From: Pseudolabrys sp.
GTDB taxonomy: Bacteria > Pseudomonadota > Alphaproteobacteria > Rhizobiales > Xanthobacteraceae
Assembly: GCA_022843325.1 (NCBI GenBank)
Contig: JALHNV010000038.1
Coordinates: 1 to 34,663, forward strand
Reading direction: 5' to 3'
Length of the DNA stretch: 34,663 nt
Shown here: positions 16,390 through 24,744 of the stretch, piece by piece
How positions within the stretch are numbered: position 1 is the stretch's first letter
Layout of the letters: each line of letters begins with the position of its first letter
The notes under the pieces: model-generated
The model's database searches: none
Told to the model about the DNA's origin: nothing
What the model saw: only the letters and a program-made list of their open reading frames with translations
Made by a program: the position numbers and the translations under genes

Positions 16390-17367
16390 ATGACAAAGTT
16401 CGGACCGGCGATACTGAAAATGGCGGCAGGCCTGGCCCTGGCTTCGGCCCTGGCCATGCCGGCGGCGGCGCAGGACAAGGTGAAGGTAGGCGTGTTCCCG
16501 GTGGCGTCGACGCTGCCTTACTTCGTCGCGATCGAGCGCGGCTTCTTCAAGGAAGTGAATATCGAAGTCGAGACCACGCGCCTGATCGGCGGACCGCCGA
16601 ACGTCGCGGCAATGATCACGAACCAGATCGATGCGGCGGCGGTGCTGGTGACGATCGAAGGCATGAACGCCAACCTGAAGAAACCCGGCGTGGCGATGTA
16701 TATTTCGCTCAACAGCCAGAACAAGACCTATCAGATGGAGCAGTTCGTGGTCCGCAAGGGCTTCGAAGCCAAATCGCTGAAGGATCTCAAGGGCGCCAAG
16801 ATCATGTCGGCGCCGGGGCCGGCCAACGTCACGATGGCGAAAGCGGCGCTGGCGGCGGCGGGCCTCAAGGATGGCGACTACACCATCGACCAGCTTGACA
16901 TGGGCCAGCACGTCAACGCCATGACCGCGGGCACTTTCGACGCCGGCTACACGCTGGAGCCGAACGCCTCGACCATGCGCAAGATGGGCATTGCGAGCAC
17001 GCTGGAAGCCGGCGTCATCGCCCACTACGTCCTCGGCGATCCGGAGGCCGACGCCTATGTCGGCGGCTGCGCGCTCACGTCTGATTTCATCAAGAACAGG
17101 CCGGAGGTTGCCAAGCGCTTCACCGCTGCCTGGGCCAAGGCGGTCGATTTCATCACCAAGAACCCGAAGGAGGCGCGGCAGTATCTCCTGAAGAACACAT
17201 TCACGCCGCCGGACGTGGTCGATACCGTGCCGATGATCAAGTACGTGATGGCGAAGGACCTGACCGCCAAAGACAAGGCCGCGTATCAGAAGTTCATCGA
17301 CTTCTCGGTGACCACCGGTACGCTGCCGGAGAAGGTCGACGTCACCAAGTATCTGCAATCCTTCTAG
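16390..17367 (+). CDS. ABC transporter solute-binding protein, NMT1/SsuA/ThiY-like
   Basis: This 325-residue periplasmic binding protein has a clear signal peptide (residues 1-27, ending PAAA before QDK). The mature part begins KVKVGVFPVASTLPYFVAIERGFF, typical of binding proteins for pyrimidine precursors, nitrate, taurine or sulfonates. The ATG at 16390 has GGAG nine bases upstream; the earlier in-frame codon at 16354 is unlikely. It starts 62 bases after the ring-opening hydrolase and is followed by matching ATPase and permease genes. Given the neighbouring heterocycle hydrolases, an N-heterocycle or amide is the probable ligand. Confidence 0.9.
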   Translation: MTKFGPAILKMAAGLALASALAMPAAAQDKVKVGVFPVASTLPYFVAIERGFFKEVNIEVETTRLIGGPPNVAAMITNQIDAAAVLVTIEGMNANLKKPGVAMYISLNSQNKTYQMEQFVVRKGFEAKSLKDLKGAKIMSAPGPANVTMAKAALAAAGLKDGDYTIDQLDMGQHVNAMTAGTFDAGYTLEPNASTMRKMGIASTLEAGVIAHYVLGDPEADAYVGGCALTSDFIKNRPEVAKRFTAAWAKAVDFITKNPKEARQYLLKNTFTPPDVVDTVPMIKYVMAKDLTAKDKAAYQKFIDFSVTTGTLPEKVDVTKYLQSF

Positions 17368-17384
17368 TAGAGGTTGACGATCCA

Positions 17385-18206
17385 ATGGACGGGCGGGCAA
17401 CGACATTACCAAAGACGCCCGCCGGTCCGTTGGACGCAGGCCCGGCCGGGCGGCCCCATGTCACCATTCGCGGTCTGAGCAAGCGTTTCGGCAAGGCCGT
17501 CATCTACGACAAGTTCGACTTCGACATTCCCCGCGGCAAGCTGATTTCGGTGTTCGGTCCGAACGGCTGCGGCAAGAGCACGCTCATCAACATGATCGCC
17601 GGGCTGATCCCGATCGACGAGGGCGAGATCCTGTTCGACGGCAAGCGGCTGAACGAGATCAAGTTCGGCTATGTGTTTCAGAACTATCGCGAGGCACTGT
17701 TTCCGTGGCTGCGGGCGATCGACAATGTCGAGTATCCGCTCAAGCTGATGCAGGTTCCAGCCGCCGAGCGCAAGGCGCGTTCCGAGAAGCTGATTGCCCA
17801 TCTGGGCGTCAAGATTGATCTCAACCGCTACCCCTACGAAATGTCCGGTGGCCAGCAGCAGCTGGTCTCGATCATGCGCGCGCTGATCGTCGAACCGGAA
17901 ATCCTGTTTCTCGACGAGCCGTTCTCGGCGCTGGACTACGAGATGACCTTGTTCATGCGTGAGCAGCTCCAGCGCGTGTTCCAGGAAACCGGCACGACCA
18001 CGGTTCTGGTGTCGCACGACCTGGAAGAGGCGGTGTACCTCGCGGACCGCGTGCTGCTGCTGTCGCGTCATCCGGCGCTGGTCGCCGATTTCGTGCACTT
18101 CGACGACGCGCGGCCGCGTACCGACGCGACCCTCTCGGCGCCCGACTTCATCCGCATCAAGGCCCATTGCCTCGAAGTGTTTCAACGTGAGGTGCGCAAG
18201 GGATGA
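17385..18206 (+). CDS. ABC transporter ATP-binding protein, SsuB/TauB-like
   Basis: This 273-residue nucleotide-binding subunit has Walker A GPNGCGKST (58-66), a Q-loop in YVFQNYREALFPWL, a signature MSGGQQQ (a slight variant of LSGGQ), Walker B ILFLDEPFSALD, and an H-loop VSHD. A 25-residue Pro/Gly-rich N-terminus precedes the domain. The FPWL segment after the Q-loop is characteristic of the nitrate/sulfonate/taurine importer family. It lies 17 bases after the binding-protein gene and overlaps the permease start by four bases (ATGA), so the three form one importer. Confidence 0.93.
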   Translation: MDGRATTLPKTPAGPLDAGPAGRPHVTIRGLSKRFGKAVIYDKFDFDIPRGKLISVFGPNGCGKSTLINMIAGLIPIDEGEILFDGKRLNEIKFGYVFQNYREALFPWLRAIDNVEYPLKLMQVPAAERKARSEKLIAHLGVKIDLNRYPYEMSGGQQQLVSIMRALIVEPEILFLDEPFSALDYEMTLFMREQLQRVFQETGTTTVLVSHDLEEAVYLADRVLLLSRHPALVADFVHFDDARPRTDATLSAPDFIRIKAHCLEVFQREVRKG

Positions 18207-18958
18207 AGCGCCTGGACCCGTTCCTTCCGTTCGTCGGCGCCGCCGGTCTGGTGGCTGTCTGGTACATTGCGGTCTGGGCCCGGATCGTCGATCCGGTGCT
18301 GCTGCCGTCCCCCGCCGAGACGTTCTGGGCGTTGTGGAAGGGCATGACCGGCGGTGCGCTGGGCATGGACTTCCTCATGACCGTGCGGCGCACCGTCATT
18401 TCAACCCTGATCGCGGCCGCGATCGCCATTCCGCTCGGCATCTTCCTCGGCTCGTCGGAGCGGCTGTACCGCTCGGTCGAGTTCGTCATCGACTTCTTCC
18501 GCTCGACCCCGGCTTCGGCCATGTTTCCGCTGTTCCTGGTGCTGTTCGGCGTGGGCGACGAAACCAAGATTTCGGTGGCGGCGTTCGGCGCCATGCTGGT
18601 GATCCTGTTCAACGTGGCCTATGGCGTCATGAACGCGCGCAAAACCCGCCTGTTGGCCGCCAAGGTGATGGGAGCGTCGCGCTTCCGCGTGCTGACCGAC
18701 GTGATGTTGCTGGAATCGCTGCCGCAGACCTTCATCGGGCTGCGTAACGGCGTGTCGCTGGCGCTGGTTATCATCGTGGTCGCGGAAATGTTCATCGGCT
18801 CGACCGACGGGCTCGGCCATCGCGTCTTCGAAGCGCAGCAATTGTTCGCGATGCCGGACATGTACGCGGCGATCTTTGCCGCCGGTGCGCTGGGCTATGG
18901 CCTCAATCTGGGTTTTCTGCTGATCGAGCGGCGCTACGTGCACTGGTCGGGTAAATAG
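18203..18958 (+). CDS. ABC transporter permease, SsuC/TauC-like
   Basis: This 251-residue inner-membrane protein has about six hydrophobic segments and the permease coupling motif region (AAKVMGASRFRVLTDVMLLESLPQTFIGLR), which fits the EAA-loop consensus that contacts the ATPase. The N-terminal start LPSPAETFWAL is typical of the family. It overlaps the ATPase gene and ends 11 bases before the ATG that opens the probable amidase gene. It completes the importer with the two preceding genes. Confidence 0.92.
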   Translation: MKRLDPFLPFVGAAGLVAVWYIAVWARIVDPVLLPSPAETFWALWKGMTGGALGMDFLMTVRRTVISTLIAAAIAIPLGIFLGSSERLYRSVEFVIDFFRSTPASAMFPLFLVLFGVGDETKISVAAFGAMLVILFNVAYGVMNARKTRLLAAKVMGASRFRVLTDVMLLESLPQTFIGLRNGVSLALVIIVVAEMFIGSTDGLGHRVFEAQQLFAMPDMYAAIFAAGALGYGLNLGFLLIERRYVHWSGK

Positions 18959-18969
18959 CGAGTCGTCTC

Positions 18970-19070
18970 ATGGCCAATGCGAGTCTCACCGGAAATCGGC
19001 GGTCGAACTGGCCGCGCTCGTCAGGTCGCGTGAGATCACGCCGCTGGAGATACTCGAGGCCCATCTTTCG
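18970..19070 (+). pseudogene. Frameshifted N-terminal segment of the downstream amidase
   Basis: From ATG 18970 the frame begins MANASLT. The clear amidase N-terminus (KSAVELAALVRSREITPLE) then continues in a different frame, without its own start codon. Adding a single base between about 18988 and 18991 would join them into one uninterrupted protein. Without it, the ATG frame stops at TGA 19072-19074, overlapping the GTG at 19071-19073. The shift is therefore either a real mutation or a sequencing or assembly error. Confidence 0.65.
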
Positions 19071-20381
19071 GTGATCGAGCGCGTCAATCCGCAGCTCAAC
19101 GCCATCGTCACGCTGGCGGCCGAGCAGGCCCGCACGGCCGCACTGGCAGCGGGCGACGCCGTCATGCGCGGCGAGGGAGCCGGCCGGCTGCACGGCCTTC
19201 CGGTCGGGATCAAGGATATCACGCCGACGGCCGGCATCCGCACGACGTTCGGCTCGCCGTTGTTCAGGGACCATGTGCCTGACGAGGACGCCGAGGCGGT
19301 GCGGCGGCTGAAGGCCGCGGGCGCGATCGTGCTGGCCAAGACCAATACGCCGGAATTTGCAGCCGGCGCGAACACCGTCAACCCTGTGTTCGGGGCGACG
19401 CGCAATCCGTGGAACCCGCGGCTCAGCCCGGCCGGATCCTCCGGCGGCTCCGCGGTTGCGGTTGCGACCGGCATGCTGCCGCTGGCGCAGGGCACGGATT
19501 TCGGATGTTCGATCCGCATGCCGGCTGCGTTCTGCGGCATCGTTGGCATCAGGCCGACGCCGGGACTGACGCCGAATTACCCGATGCCGCTGGCCTGGGA
19601 TCCGGGGCAGGTGCACGGCCCGCTCGCCCGCAGCGCCGAGGACGCGGCGCTGATGCTCGACGCTCTGGTCGGCTACAGCCCGCTGTCACCGATTTCGGTG
19701 GCTCCGCCATGGCAGAGCGCGCTGGCCGAGGTACAGGCAAGCCGCGATGCGCGCGGCCTGCGCATTGCTTACGTGTCCGACATCGCCGGCATCGGCGTCG
19801 ACAGCGAGATCGACGCGATTTGCGGTCAGGCCGCCGAGGCGTTGCGCACGGCCGGCGCGACGGTTGAGCGCATTCAATTCGATGCGTCGGACGGCAAGGT
19901 TCCCTATCAGGCTTGGCGCGGTCTCTGGATGGTCGGACAGCAATACGCCAACCTCGCACAGCTTGACGTCTTCGGACCCAATCTGAAGGGCAATGTCGAG
20001 GCCGGATTGAAAGTGACGCCGCTCGACTTCGCCGCCGCCGAACAGGCCCGCGCCGCGCTGTTCCAGCGCTTCCGGGAACTGTTCGAGCGCTACGACCTGC
20101 TGCTGATGCCGGCGTCGCCGGTCAAGCAGTTTCCGGTTGACCAGAATTTCCCGACCGAGATCAACGGCAAGAAGCTCGAGAACTACACCGACTGGATCGC
20201 CGGCGCGTTCCTGATCACGCTGATGAGCCTGCCGGCGGGCAGCGTCCCGGCCGGCATGACGCAAGACGGCCTCCCGGTCGGACTGCAGATCGTCGGCGCC
20301 CGTTTCCAGGAGCCCCGCATTCTGGCGCTGGCGAAGGTCATCCAGACGATGAACCCGATCGGGTTTCCGCCGGGGCTTTGA
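19071..20381 (+). CDS. Amidase-signature family enzyme, N-terminally truncated by a probable frameshift
   Basis: From the first usable start (GTG 19071) this encodes 436 residues. About 35 N-terminal residues of the family helix lie upstream in the same frame but lack a start codon. The Ser-cisSer-Lys catalytic set is present: Lys48 in GLPVGIKDI, Ser123/Ser124 in SPAGSSGGSA, and Ser147 in GTDFGCSIRMPAAFCG. The usual G-G-S-I-R nucleophile motif reads G-C-S-I-R. The family hydrolyses linear amides, including the carboxybiuret- and allophanate-type products made after cyanuric acid ring opening. It follows the importer genes directly and could finish hydrolysis of the ring-opened product of module 2. 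Function may be reduced if the frameshift is real, though reinitiation at the overlapping GTG is possible. Confidence 0.85.
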   Translation: MIERVNPQLNAIVTLAAEQARTAALAAGDAVMRGEGAGRLHGLPVGIKDITPTAGIRTTFGSPLFRDHVPDEDAEAVRRLKAAGAIVLAKTNTPEFAAGANTVNPVFGATRNPWNPRLSPAGSSGGSAVAVATGMLPLAQGTDFGCSIRMPAAFCGIVGIRPTPGLTPNYPMPLAWDPGQVHGPLARSAEDAALMLDALVGYSPLSPISVAPPWQSALAEVQASRDARGLRIAYVSDIAGIGVDSEIDAICGQAAEALRTAGATVERIQFDASDGKVPYQAWRGLWMVGQQYANLAQLDVFGPNLKGNVEAGLKVTPLDFAAAEQARAALFQRFRELFERYDLLLMPASPVKQFPVDQNFPTEINGKKLENYTDWIAGAFLITLMSLPAGSVPAGMTQDGLPVGLQIVGARFQEPRILALAKVIQTMNPIGFPPGL

Positions 20382-20639
20382 TAGGCGCGCTTGGCCGCGA
20401 TCATAGTGCGAATGCCGGTTGGTGCGCATGCTGTGGTCCGCACGCATTGCGTGACGAAATTCCCCTTGCTTTCGACTTGGTAAATCGTTTTACCATGGCC
20501 TTTCGCGACGGTCGGGCTGACCACTGCTCGGCCTCGGCGCGTCGTGTTTGCGGCGTGTGGGGAAGCATGCGAGCCGGTTGTTTCGCGACGGTCGCGGGTT
20601 CGAGAAACCGTCGGCGCACGGCCGCGTGAAGGGGCAGGG
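20382..20639. other. Regulatory spacer between modules 2 and 3
   Basis: About 260 bases between the amidase and the cupin gene contain an 18-base palindrome (listed separately) and no credible gene. An 83-codon open frame overlapping it (20378-20629) has no family features. I see no clear terminator for module 2. Confidence 0.5.
20478..20495. promoter_or_regulatory. 18-base palindrome with central CG, candidate LacI-family operator
   Basis: TGGTAAATCGTTTTACCA has perfect 7-base arms (TGGTAAA and TTTACCA) around TCGT. The 18-base length and central CG are typical of LacI-family operators. It sits 145 bases before the cupin start and upstream of the RbsABC-type importer, a class of operon commonly under LacI control. 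A GntR-type binder is the main alternative. Confidence 0.6.
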
Positions 20640-21083
20640 ATGGCGAGCGAACACAGCCGGTTCAAGATCGTGCCCGCGAATTTTGCTGCGGACACGACGC
20701 TGACCGAAGACCGCGGCTGGCAGAAGATGGACGTGCGCTGGCTGATCACGTCGAAGACCATGCCGTCGACCCAGACGGTGGTCGGCAAGACGTCGATGCC
20801 CCCGGGCGTCAAGGCGCAGCACGCGATGCACCGCCACCCCAACGCCGAAGAATGGGAATATGTCGTTCAGGGCGTCGGCATCAAGCATGTCGGCGACGAG
20901 TCGTTCGTGCTGCGCGCCGGCGAGCTGGCCTTCGTGCCGCGCGACGCCTATCACGCGCTCGAGAATGGCTCCGACACCGAAACACTGATCACGATCTGGG
21001 GTTATTGCGGCGCATCCAGTCTGGAAGAAGCGGGCTACTTCACGCCGGAGGACGACCGCAAGGCGGGACTGACGCGAACGTAA
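20640..21083 (+). CDS. Cupin-domain protein
   Basis: This 147-residue single-domain cupin has both motifs. The first carries His64, His66 and Glu71 (HRHPNAEEWEYVVQG) and the second His105 (LRAGELAFVPRDAYHALEN), so a metal site is intact. The ATG at 20640 is chosen for the GGGGCAGG just upstream and for the family start; the frame runs open further upstream. Small cupins serve as sugar or acid isomerases, dioxygenases or binding proteins, and the reaction here is unknown. It is the first gene after the palindrome at 20478 and the likely first gene of module 3. Confidence 0.85.
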   Translation: MASEHSRFKIVPANFAADTTLTEDRGWQKMDVRWLITSKTMPSTQTVVGKTSMPPGVKAQHAMHRHPNAEEWEYVVQGVGIKHVGDESFVLRAGELAFVPRDAYHALENGSDTETLITIWGYCGASSLEEAGYFTPEDDRKAGLTRT

Positions 21084-21164
21084 CGCGCGCGCCGGTTTGG
21101 CGCGTATGAATGCCGAGGTGGGCAAAAGACCTGCCGGGCAAGGGATGGAGCCGAAGGAGAAACG

Positions 21165-21233
21165 ATGCCGACCGCGCGCATCATCTGCCGCACGACCACG
21201 TTGCGTATCAGCGCGCGATATCGCGCATGGTGA
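21165..21233 (+). CDS. 22-residue leader ORF coupled to the importer ATPase gene
   Basis: ATG 21165 has an excellent ribosome-binding site (AAGGAG, 21154-21159, five bases away) and encodes 22 residues (MPTARIICRTTTLRISARY, then RAW). Its TGA (21231-21233) overlaps the ATG/GTG start of the ATPase gene, which has no Shine-Dalgarno sequence of its own. This is the geometry of translational coupling. The peptide shows no run of one amino acid that would suggest classic attenuation. Whether it is translated is inference from the strong site. Confidence 0.45.
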   Translation: MPTARIICRTTTLRISARYRAW

Positions 21234-22774
21234 CGCTTACTCCCAGTGCACCCACGGAATCCCCGGTCCATCAGGCGGCCGGCGGCGCGCCGCTGCTCGA
21301 GTTGCGCGGCATCAGCAAGACGTTTCCCGGCGTCCGGGCGCTCGACGATGTCTCGTTCCCGATCTGGGCCGGCGAGATTCACATGCTCTGCGGCGAGAAC
21401 GGCGCCGGCAAGTCATCGCTGATGAAGGTGCTGTGCGGCGCCTATGTCGCCGACGCCGGCGAGATGTTCCACAACGGCGGCAAGATCGAGATCAAGTCGA
21501 CGCTGGATGCGCGCAAGCTCGGCATCGCCGTGATCTTCCAGGAGTTCTCGCTGATTCCCTATCTCAGCGTGGCGCAGAACATCTTTCTCGGCCGCGAATT
21601 CCCCGGCCGCATTCCGGGCACCATCGACCGCCAGAAAATCCGCAGCGAGGCGGCGCGCTTCCTGGCGATGATTGGCTCCGACATCGACGTCGACACGCCG
21701 GTGCACAAGCTTGGCGTGGCGCAGCAGCAGATGGTCGAGATCGCCAAGGCGCTGTCGCAGAACGCCCGCGTGCTGGTGATGGACGAGCCGACGTCGGCGC
21801 TGTCGGACACCGAGACCGAGCACCTGTTCGGCATGATGCGCCGGCTCAAGGCCAATGGCGTGGCGATCGTCTATATCTCGCACCGCATGGCAGAGGTCTT
21901 CCTGCTCGGCGACCGCATTACCATTCTGCGCGACGGCAAGAAGGTCGATACCGTCCTGCCCAACGAAACGTCGGTGTCGGACCTGGTGCAGAAGATGGTC
22001 GGCCGCAAGGTCGACACCATCCATCGCCGCGGCGACAACATGAAAGCCGGCGAACTGGCGCTCGAGGTCAAGGGCCTCAACGCGCCGAGCGGCATTGCCG
22101 ATATCAATCTGAACGTCCGCGCCGGCGAGATCGTCGGGCTGTGTGGGCTGGTCGGCTCGGGGCGCACCGAGGTGGCGCGCGCCATCTTCGGTGCCGACCG
22201 CATCTCCAGCGGGCAGGTGACGTTTTTCGGCAAGCCGTTCTCCGGCGGACCGGACGAGGCCACCCGCCTCGGCGTCGGGCTGATCCCGGAAAGCCGCAAG
22301 GCGCAAGGTTTGGCGCTGATCCGCTCGGTCGGCGACAATATCGTGCTGGCGGCGCTGGACAGGCTGTTTCCCAGCCGCCTGTTCCAGCCGCGCACCGCGC
22401 GCAAGGCCGCCGACGATATGATCCAGAAGCTGCGCATCGCTACGCCGTCGGCGCGCCGTGCGGCGCAATTTCTGTCCGGCGGCAATCAGCAGAAGGTGGT
22501 GGTCGGCAAATGGCTCACGGCCGATGCGCGCCTGTTCATCTTCGACGAGCCGACCCGCGGCATCGACGTCGGCGCCAAGGCCGAAGTGTTCGCCCTGATG
22601 TACGACCTGGTGGAGAAGGGCGCCGCCATCCTGATGATCAGCTCGGAACTGAGCGAAATCGTCAATGTGTGCGACCGCGCCTACGTCATGCGCGAGGGCC
22701 GGATCGCCGGAGAACTGCCGCGCGACCGGCTCGCGGAAGAGAACATCCTCCAGTTGGGAATGCATCATGAGTGA
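21227..22774 (+). CDS. Sugar-type ABC importer ATP-binding protein (RbsA/XylG/MglA family)
   Basis: This 515-residue protein has two ATPase domains. The first has Walker A GENGAGKSS, a degenerate signature around LGVAQQQMVEIAKAL and Walker B VLVMDEPTSALSD. The second has the usual degenerate Walker A (GLVGSGRTEV), signature LSGGNQQKVVVGKWL and Walker B FIFDEPTRGIDVG. The family drives import of ribose, xylose, galactose and also autoinducer-2, inositol or similar small polar compounds. The start is ATG 21227 or GTG 21230. Neither has a ribosome-binding site, and a perfect 14-base palindrome (21213-21226) directly abuts the ATG. The 3' end overlaps the first permease gene by eight bases. Confidence 0.93.
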   Translation: MVTLTPSAPTESPVHQAAGGAPLLELRGISKTFPGVRALDDVSFPIWAGEIHMLCGENGAGKSSLMKVLCGAYVADAGEMFHNGGKIEIKSTLDARKLGIAVIFQEFSLIPYLSVAQNIFLGREFPGRIPGTIDRQKIRSEAARFLAMIGSDIDVDTPVHKLGVAQQQMVEIAKALSQNARVLVMDEPTSALSDTETEHLFGMMRRLKANGVAIVYISHRMAEVFLLGDRITILRDGKKVDTVLPNETSVSDLVQKMVGRKVDTIHRRGDNMKAGELALEVKGLNAPSGIADINLNVRAGEIVGLCGLVGSGRTEVARAIFGADRISSGQVTFFGKPFSGGPDEATRLGVGLIPESRKAQGLALIRSVGDNIVLAALDRLFPSRLFQPRTARKAADDMIQKLRIATPSARRAAQFLSGGNQQKVVVGKWLTADARLFIFDEPTRGIDVGAKAEVFALMYDLVEKGAAILMISSELSEIVNVCDRAYVMREGRIAGELPRDRLAEENILQLGMHHE

Positions 22775-23735
22775 CCGCACCATGGGTGAACGCGCTGCGG
22801 GTCAGGGCCTGTCATTTCTCGGCCGTGTGCCGGGGGTGGCCTTCGTGCTGGTCGCACTGTTCGCGATCTTCGCCACTTTGAGCCCCGGCTTCACGACGGT
22901 CCCGAACCTGTCGAACATCCTGGTGCAGTCGTCGATCTTGCTGCTGTTGGCATTGCCGATGACGCTGATCATCATGACCGAAGGGCTGGACCTGTCGATC
23001 GGCGCGGTGCTGACGCTGGCCTCGGTGGTGCTGGCCACGGTTGCGCTGTCGACCGGCTCGCTGTCGATCGCCGTTCTGGCGGCGGTGGCGGTGGGATCCG
23101 CCATGGGCCTGCTGAATGGCTGGATCATTGCATGGCCGGGCATCCCGCCCTTCGTCGCAACGCTGGGGACCCTGAGCATCGCGCAGGGCCTGTGCCTGTT
23201 GCTGACCGATGGACAAAGCGTCGTCGGTCTGCCGGACGAACTGCACACCGTCTATGCCGGCTATCTCCTTGGCCTTCCCATTCCCATCATTATCGGCGCG
23301 GTCGCTTATGCCCTGATGCACCTCCTGCTGTATCACACGCGGCTTGGCACCTATGTCCCGGCGCTCGGCGGTAACCGCGAGGCGCTGCGCCACGCCGGCG
23401 TCAACGACCGGCTGGTGCTCACCGTGATCTACGGCATCGGCGGCCTGATGGCAGGCATCGCCGCGCTGTTGCTGACGTCGCGCATGAGCTCGGCGCATCC
23501 GACCGCCGGCATTGGCATGGAATTCGACGCCATCGCCGCGGTCGCGGTGGGCGGCACCCAGTTCGAGCGCGGCGAGGGCTGGCTGCTCGGCACGCTGCTC
23601 GGCGTCATTACCATCGGCGTGCTGCGCAACGGGCTCAATCTGCTTGGCATGCCGTCATCGATCCAGGTCGTCTGCGTCGGCCTGCTCGTCATTCTGGCGC
23701 TGTTTCTCGACGGCATGCGGAGGGTCGAAGAATGA
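22767..23735 (+). CDS. Sugar-type ABC importer permease 1 (RbsC family)
   Basis: This 322-residue membrane protein has about eight to ten hydrophobic segments. RbsC-family motifs include TEGLDLSIGAVLTLASV near residue 70, GLLNGWIIAWPGIPPFVATLGT and, late, AVAVGGTQFERGEG followed by LLGTLLGVITIGVLRNGLNLLG. The start ATG 22767 overlaps the ATPase stop. The 3' end overlaps the next permease by four bases (ATGA). Two different permeases in one operon suggest a heterodimeric channel rather than the RbsC homodimer. Confidence 0.92.
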   Translation: MSDRTMGERAAGQGLSFLGRVPGVAFVLVALFAIFATLSPGFTTVPNLSNILVQSSILLLLALPMTLIIMTEGLDLSIGAVLTLASVVLATVALSTGSLSIAVLAAVAVGSAMGLLNGWIIAWPGIPPFVATLGTLSIAQGLCLLLTDGQSVVGLPDELHTVYAGYLLGLPIPIIIGAVAYALMHLLLYHTRLGTYVPALGGNREALRHAGVNDRLVLTVIYGIGGLMAGIAALLLTSRMSSAHPTAGIGMEFDAIAAVAVGGTQFERGEGWLLGTLLGVITIGVLRNGLNLLGMPSSIQVVCVGLLVILALFLDGMRRVEE

Positions 23736-24715
23736 GCCAGGCCGAAGCCACCGTGCCGCGGCGTTCGCTGGCGCTGTCCAACGACGTCCTCAGCGTGTTC
23801 TACCGCTTGCTGGCGGTCGGCATCATCTGCGTCGTCCTGTCTTTCATCAGCGATGCCTTCCTCACCACGAACAATCTGCTCAACGTGCTGCGGCAGGCCA
23901 GCCTGGTGTTCTTCATGGCGTCGGGCCTGACGCTGGTCATCCTGACCGGCAAGATCGATCTGTCGATCGGCGCCACTGTCGGCCTGAGCGCCTGCGTCGC
24001 CGCGACCGTCATCAAGGCGACCGACTCGGCCATGCTCGGCGCGCTGGTCGGCATCGGGGTCGGCGCCATTGTCGGGCTCGGCAATGGTCTGCTGGTGACA
24101 AAATTACGCATTCCGTCGTTCATCGCGACCTATGGAATGCTCTGGGTCGTTCACGGCATCACCTACTATTACATGAGCGGGCAATCGGTTTACGGCTTCC
24201 CGGCCGAGTTCCGCGCCATCGGCAGCGGTTACTTTCTCGGCATCCCGATCCCGATCTACCTGATGATCCTGTTTCTGCTGGCCGGCAACTTCTTCACCAA
24301 GCGCACGACCTATGGCCAGCAAATCTACGCCATCGGCGCCAACACGGTGGCGGCGCGGCTATCCGGTATTCCGGTCAACAGCCGGCTCAACCTGGTGTTC
24401 ATCCTGTCCGGCGCCATGGCGGGGCTGGCCTCGTTGATCTATCTGGCGCGGCTGAACTCGGCCGAAGGCGACATCGGCGAGACCCTGACCCTGCCGACCA
24501 TCGCCGCGGTGGTGATCGGCGGCACGTCATTGTTTGGCGGCGTCGGCTCCCTGTTCGGCACCTTCATCGGCGGCCTGATCCTGACCCTGATTCTCAACGG
24601 CATGAACCTGCTTGGCGTTTCCGCCAACTGGCAGCCGCTGATAACTGGCCTGATCGTGCTGCTGGCGGTGTGGCTCGACATGAAGACGCGTTCGAAAACC
24701 GATGCGAGTAGCTGA
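23732..24715 (+). CDS. Sugar-type ABC importer permease 2 (RbsC family)
   Basis: This 327-residue membrane protein is of the same family as the preceding gene. Its motifs are LTGKIDLSIGATVGLSACV, GNGLLVTKLRIPSFIATYGM, and VVIGGTSLFGGVGS followed by LFGTFIGGLILTLILNGMNLLG. It is clearly diverged from permease 1, so the pair is not a recent duplication. It overlaps permease 1 by four bases and lies 29 bases before the binding-protein gene. Confidence 0.92.
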   Translation: MSQAEATVPRRSLALSNDVLSVFYRLLAVGIICVVLSFISDAFLTTNNLLNVLRQASLVFFMASGLTLVILTGKIDLSIGATVGLSACVAATVIKATDSAMLGALVGIGVGAIVGLGNGLLVTKLRIPSFIATYGMLWVVHGITYYYMSGQSVYGFPAEFRAIGSGYFLGIPIPIYLMILFLLAGNFFTKRTTYGQQIYAIGANTVAARLSGIPVNSRLNLVFILSGAMAGLASLIYLARLNSAEGDIGETLTLPTIAAVVIGGTSLFGGVGSLFGTFIGGLILTLILNGMNLLGVSANWQPLITGLIVLLAVWLDMKTRSKTDASS

Positions 24716-24744
24716 AACAAGAACCAGAACGAGGGAGTGATACG

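Noticed and set aside
21097-22770. 557-codon plus-strand frame overlapping the RbsA-type gene
   Set aside because: It is the out-of-frame shadow of the importer ATPase, rich in Arg/Gly/Pro, while the other frame carries full Walker and signature motifs.
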